A stretch of 64,000 nucleotides of DNA from Methylorubrum sp. B1-46 (lineage in GTDB: Bacteria; Pseudomonadota; Alphaproteobacteria; Rhizobiales; Beijerinckiaceae), in NCBI RefSeq assembly GCF_021117295.1, contig NZ_CP088247.1:124001-188000 (forward strand), given 5' to 3'. Below the pieces are notes generated by a model. It worked only from the letters and a program-made list of their open reading frames with translations. It searched no databases and had not been told where the DNA came from. Below are positions 61,440 through 64,000 of the stretch, one piece after another (position 1 is the stretch's first letter; each line of letters opens with the position of its first letter). The position numbers were made by a program, and so were the translations under genes.

Positions 61440-63695
61440 GTGCCAGGTAATCCTTCGGCAGCTCAGCCGCTTACGCACCACATTGTCGTCGATTTCCCAG
61501 GGCTTCAGGAGGTGATCATTCCCGAGGCAACGATCCCGCACGCGCCCTCACGCTTCCGAGGCCTCGCGAGCCTCGTCACGGCTACCGTGCTGCTACCGAT
61601 CGTCCTCCTACTGCTCGGCCTATGGGAGGTGCAGCGCGGCGCCGATGATCATGCCCAGTTCGAGGCCGAACGGCAGCGGCTGGCCAGTCTCGTGACGGAG
61701 ATGGAGGCGCGGGCGCCGCGGGACGAGCGCTTCGATCCCCACCTGCAGTTCCGCTACGAGGGCCGGAACTACGCCGGGCCGCTCGCCGTCGACAAGGCGC
61801 GTGAAGCCCGCGACGAGGCCGGGCTCCTTGCCTCGCTCATGGATTGGCGTCGCGTGCTGCCGCCGGTCGTCGTCGCGGGCGGTGCCGTGGCGGCAGGGCT
61901 CTCCCTCCTCGTGCTGCTCGCCGGGGCCGTCCTGGGCCGGCTCGGTCGCGCCTCGCGCGACGCCCTGGTGCTTGGCTTCTCGCTGGTGCGCCGGCTGCTC
62001 CCCGCGACGCTCTCGCTCCAGATCCTCGCGGCGACAGCAGGCTTCGTCGCCGCCGTGACCTTCGAGGCGGCGGCCCTCCTCCAGGGGGGCTTCGACGGCG
62101 GCGCGATGAAGCTCCTGGCGATCGCCGTCGTCGCGGTCGGCGCCGTCATCGTCGTCGCCGGCACGACCGTGCTCGGCCTGCGCCGGGCACTCGGGGCGTT
62201 CGAACCCGATCCGCTGCCCATCATTGGCCGGACGGTCACGCCCGCCGAGGCGCCGGGCCTGTGGCGCCTCGTTGAGGTACTCGCCGCGCGGCTCGGAGCG
62301 CTGAAGCCAGAAGCGGTGGTGGTCGGGCTCACCGAGGGCTTCTTCGTCAGCGCCGGTCCGGCGGTGCTGGAACCCGGCGGCACCCAGGCCACTGGCCGGA
62401 TCCTCTACCTTCCGCTGCCCTACCTCGCCCTGTTGCGCGGCGATGAGGTGGCGGCGATTGTCGGCCACGAACTCGCTCACTACGCCGGCGGCGACACCAC
62501 CTACAGCCAGCGCTTCCTGCCGATCTATGCCGGTGTCGGACGTTCCCTCGATGCGGTGGCCGAGGGCCACCAGGGCTCGCTCGGGCTGCTCGGGCCGTCG
62601 CTGCGCCTCGGCGTCTTCGTGATGGAGCGCTTCCATCTCGCTGTGCGCCACTGGAGCCGAGCCCGCGAATTCGCCGCCGACGCGGCGGGGGCGGGGGTGA
62701 CCTCGGTCGATGCCTCGGCGCGGGCGCTGCTGCGCACCGGCGCGGTCGGGCCGCGCATCGCCGAGACGCTTCAGGCGGCGGCGGATGCGCCGGACGCGGC
62801 ACCGAACGACCTCGTGGCCGCCGCGCTCGACCGCGCGATCGCGCAGGGGCTCGACGACCCGGCGGCGCATTGGCAGGAGGAGCAGGCCCACCCGACCGAC
62901 ACCCACCCGCCCACCCGCGAGCGCGTCGCCGCCCTCGGGCGCGCGATCGATGCCGACCTCCTGGCCGCGGCCGGCGCCGTGCCGCCGCCCCACGCCCTGG
63001 GGCAGCTCGCCGCCTACTTCGCCGACCCGGTCGGGCTCAGCCGGGCGGCGACCGGCGACTTCCTCGGCGCGCTGCGGGCGCAGGACGCGGCGTTCCGCGC
63101 GCATCTGGAGGCGACGGCGGCGGAGGTCGGCACCGAGGACCGGGTGCTGCGCGCGAACTATCGCCCCCGCGGAATCGCGCTCGCGGTGGGCGGCGGCCTC
63201 TTCGCCGTCATCGCCGCGGCGATCGCCCTGTTCGGCGTGCCGGGGATCTCGCCGAAGGACAACAACGTCGTCCTCGCAGTGGCGATCGGCCTCGGCGCGC
63301 TCCTGGGCGGAGCCGGCGCCCTCGTGCTGCGCCGGGGCGAGCCCGTCATCCTGGTCCTGAGCCCCGAGGGGCTGAAGGCGCCGGGTCTCGACCGGACGAT
63401 CCCCTGGGACGACATCGCCGATCTCGACATGACGCTGAACCAGACGGGCATGGTCACGCGCCTGCTCCTACCGCCCGAGGCCGCTTGGCCGCAGCGTCTG
63501 CCGGGCCGGCACGGTACGAAGCTCGATGCGAAGCGCCGCATCGTCACGCTCGCGACCGGCCTGCCGCGCGGGATGAAGCCGCAGGATTTCGCCGACTTAA
63601 TCGGCCGCTATCAGCACGCGGCCCAGGCCCGGCGTCTCCTCGCCGAGAGCGAGGGCGCCGCCCACAGATCCACCTCCGAAACTCAATCCGTCTGA
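61440..63695 (+). CDS. M48-type membrane metalloprotease
   Basis: 751 aa. Membrane helices near residues 45-60, 140-165 and 195-250 precede the protease domain, whose zinc motif is AAIVGHELAHYAGGDTTYSQ (HExxH) with a later acidic ligand region in SRAREFAADAAGAGV. The C-terminal third adds two more helices (IALAVGGGLFAVIAAAIAL, VVLAVAIGLGALLGGAGAL) and a beta-rich tail. Architecture resembles HtpX/M48 proteases with extra membrane parts. GTG 61440 has no clear ribosome site; the start may lie slightly downstream. Confidence 0.85.
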   Translation: MPGNPSAAQPLTHHIVVDFPGLQEVIIPEATIPHAPSRFRGLASLVTATVLLPIVLLLLGLWEVQRGADDHAQFEAERQRLASLVTEMEARAPRDERFDPHLQFRYEGRNYAGPLAVDKAREARDEAGLLASLMDWRRVLPPVVVAGGAVAAGLSLLVLLAGAVLGRLGRASRDALVLGFSLVRRLLPATLSLQILAATAGFVAAVTFEAAALLQGGFDGGAMKLLAIAVVAVGAVIVVAGTTVLGLRRALGAFEPDPLPIIGRTVTPAEAPGLWRLVEVLAARLGALKPEAVVVGLTEGFFVSAGPAVLEPGGTQATGRILYLPLPYLALLRGDEVAAIVGHELAHYAGGDTTYSQRFLPIYAGVGRSLDAVAEGHQGSLGLLGPSLRLGVFVMERFHLAVRHWSRAREFAADAAGAGVTSVDASARALLRTGAVGPRIAETLQAAADAPDAAPNDLVAAALDRAIAQGLDDPAAHWQEEQAHPTDTHPPTRERVAALGRAIDADLLAAAGAVPPPHALGQLAAYFADPVGLSRAATGDFLGALRAQDAAFRAHLEATAAEVGTEDRVLRANYRPRGIALAVGGGLFAVIAAAIALFGVPGISPKDNNVVLAVAIGLGALLGGAGALVLRRGEPVILVLSPEGLKAPGLDRTIPWDDIADLDMTLNQTGMVTRLLLPPEAAWPQRLPGRHGTKLDAKRRIVTLATGLPRGMKPQDFADLIGRYQHAAQARRLLAESEGAAHRSTSETQSV

Positions 63696-63701
63696 GGCCC
63701 T

Positions 63702-64000
63702 ATGACTGCACCGTCGGAACGCGCCGCGCCCCTACGCCTGCCGCCCCAGGGCCAGCACTGGATGGCCACCTTCTGGGTCCTGTTCGGTGTCTTGGCGCTC
63801 GGCGCCATGCTGGCGGCCTGCGCCGTCTACACGGCCCCGGCCGTCATCTCCGACTGGCAGGTTCGCGGGACGGCCCAGCCGGTCGCCGACGCCCGGATCA
63901 GCGAGGGCAAGTGCAGTTCGAAGATCGCCATCCACATCTGCGACCTGACGCTGAGCCTGCGCCGGCCCGCCGGCACGGTGACGCGCCGGGTGAACTACGT
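63702..64000 (+). CDS. Membrane-anchored protein, cut by window end
   Basis: First 99 residues only, from ATG 63702, six bases after the protease stop, so likely co-transcribed. A proline-rich start is followed by a helix (WMATFWVLFGVLALGAMLAA) and a periplasmic-looking segment (SDWQVRGTAQPVADARISEG, KCSSKIAIHICDLTLSL) with two Cys. No family recognised. Confidence 0.65.
   Translation, partial: MTAPSERAAPLRLPPQGQHWMATFWVLFGVLALGAMLAACAVYTAPAVISDWQVRGTAQPVADARISEGKCSSKIAIHICDLTLSLRRPAGTVTRRVNY

Noticed and set aside
1..64000. CRISPR array
   Set aside because: No regularly spaced direct repeats and no Cas-like protein were seen.

Overview
The window reads as GC-rich alphaproteobacterial DNA, most like the Methylobacterium/Methylorubrum group of Rhizobiales. 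This rests on the gene set (squalene-hopene cyclase, FixL/FixJ/FixK, a ccoNOQP-ccoGHIS cbb3 oxidase cluster, NnrS/NnrU, HemN), the codon bias and a heavy load of insertion sequences. The species call is inference; no rRNA, tRNA or CRISPR array was found.

Layout. (1) 1-2600: shc with a TetR gene upstream and a palindromic operator. (2) 2650-16250: a graveyard of broken genes and mobile elements: subtilase, DUF2182 and uvrA pseudogenes; a sensor gene cut by a complete IS21 element (istA/istB) whose other flank is the 3' half of an RND pump gene; then remnants of ISL3, IS481 (itself split by an IS110-type element), IS630, a second IS110 and IS3. (3) 16400-27600: metal resistance. A P1B-4 ATPase and a decayed duplicate of a periplasmic gene precede a minus-strand operon of CzcB, CzcA, two exported proteins, a CDF exporter and a 56-aa membrane peptide, with small His-rich exported proteins nearby. 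(4) 27800-30650: a DUF1275 membrane protein and an OmpR-type two-component system. (5) 31000-34650: remnants and pseudogenes, including pdxH with one stop codon and a FixK-like gene whose second codon is a stop. (6) 34700-54440: the low-oxygen region: fixLJ, hemN, nnrU, an NnrS-like gene, a DUF59 gene, nnrS, ccmE, an MFS gene, ccoS-I-H-G, ccoP-Q-O-N and a FixK/FNR regulator. Six sites close to TTGAT-N4-ATCAA, plus one weaker site, lie in front of these units. (7) 54615-58005: a 3.4-kb IS1595-type transposon with an 8-bp target duplication and a passenger module: a Schlafen/AlbA_2-HATPase protein and a small partner. (8) 58170-64000: an IS630 element, small remnants, an M48-type membrane protease and a truncated membrane gene.

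How it fits together: FixL (heme PAS) probably senses low oxygen and phosphorylates FixJ, which would activate a FixK-type regulator. That regulator would act at the TTGAT-N4-ATCAA-like boxes to switch on the cbb3 oxidase and its assembly factors, anaerobic heme synthesis, CcmE and the Nnr proteins. The FixK-like copy beside fixLJ is dead, so the copy at 53191-53880 is the likely relay. The most notable discovery-type objects are the IS1595 transposon with its passenger pair and the structured end of the nested IS110 element.
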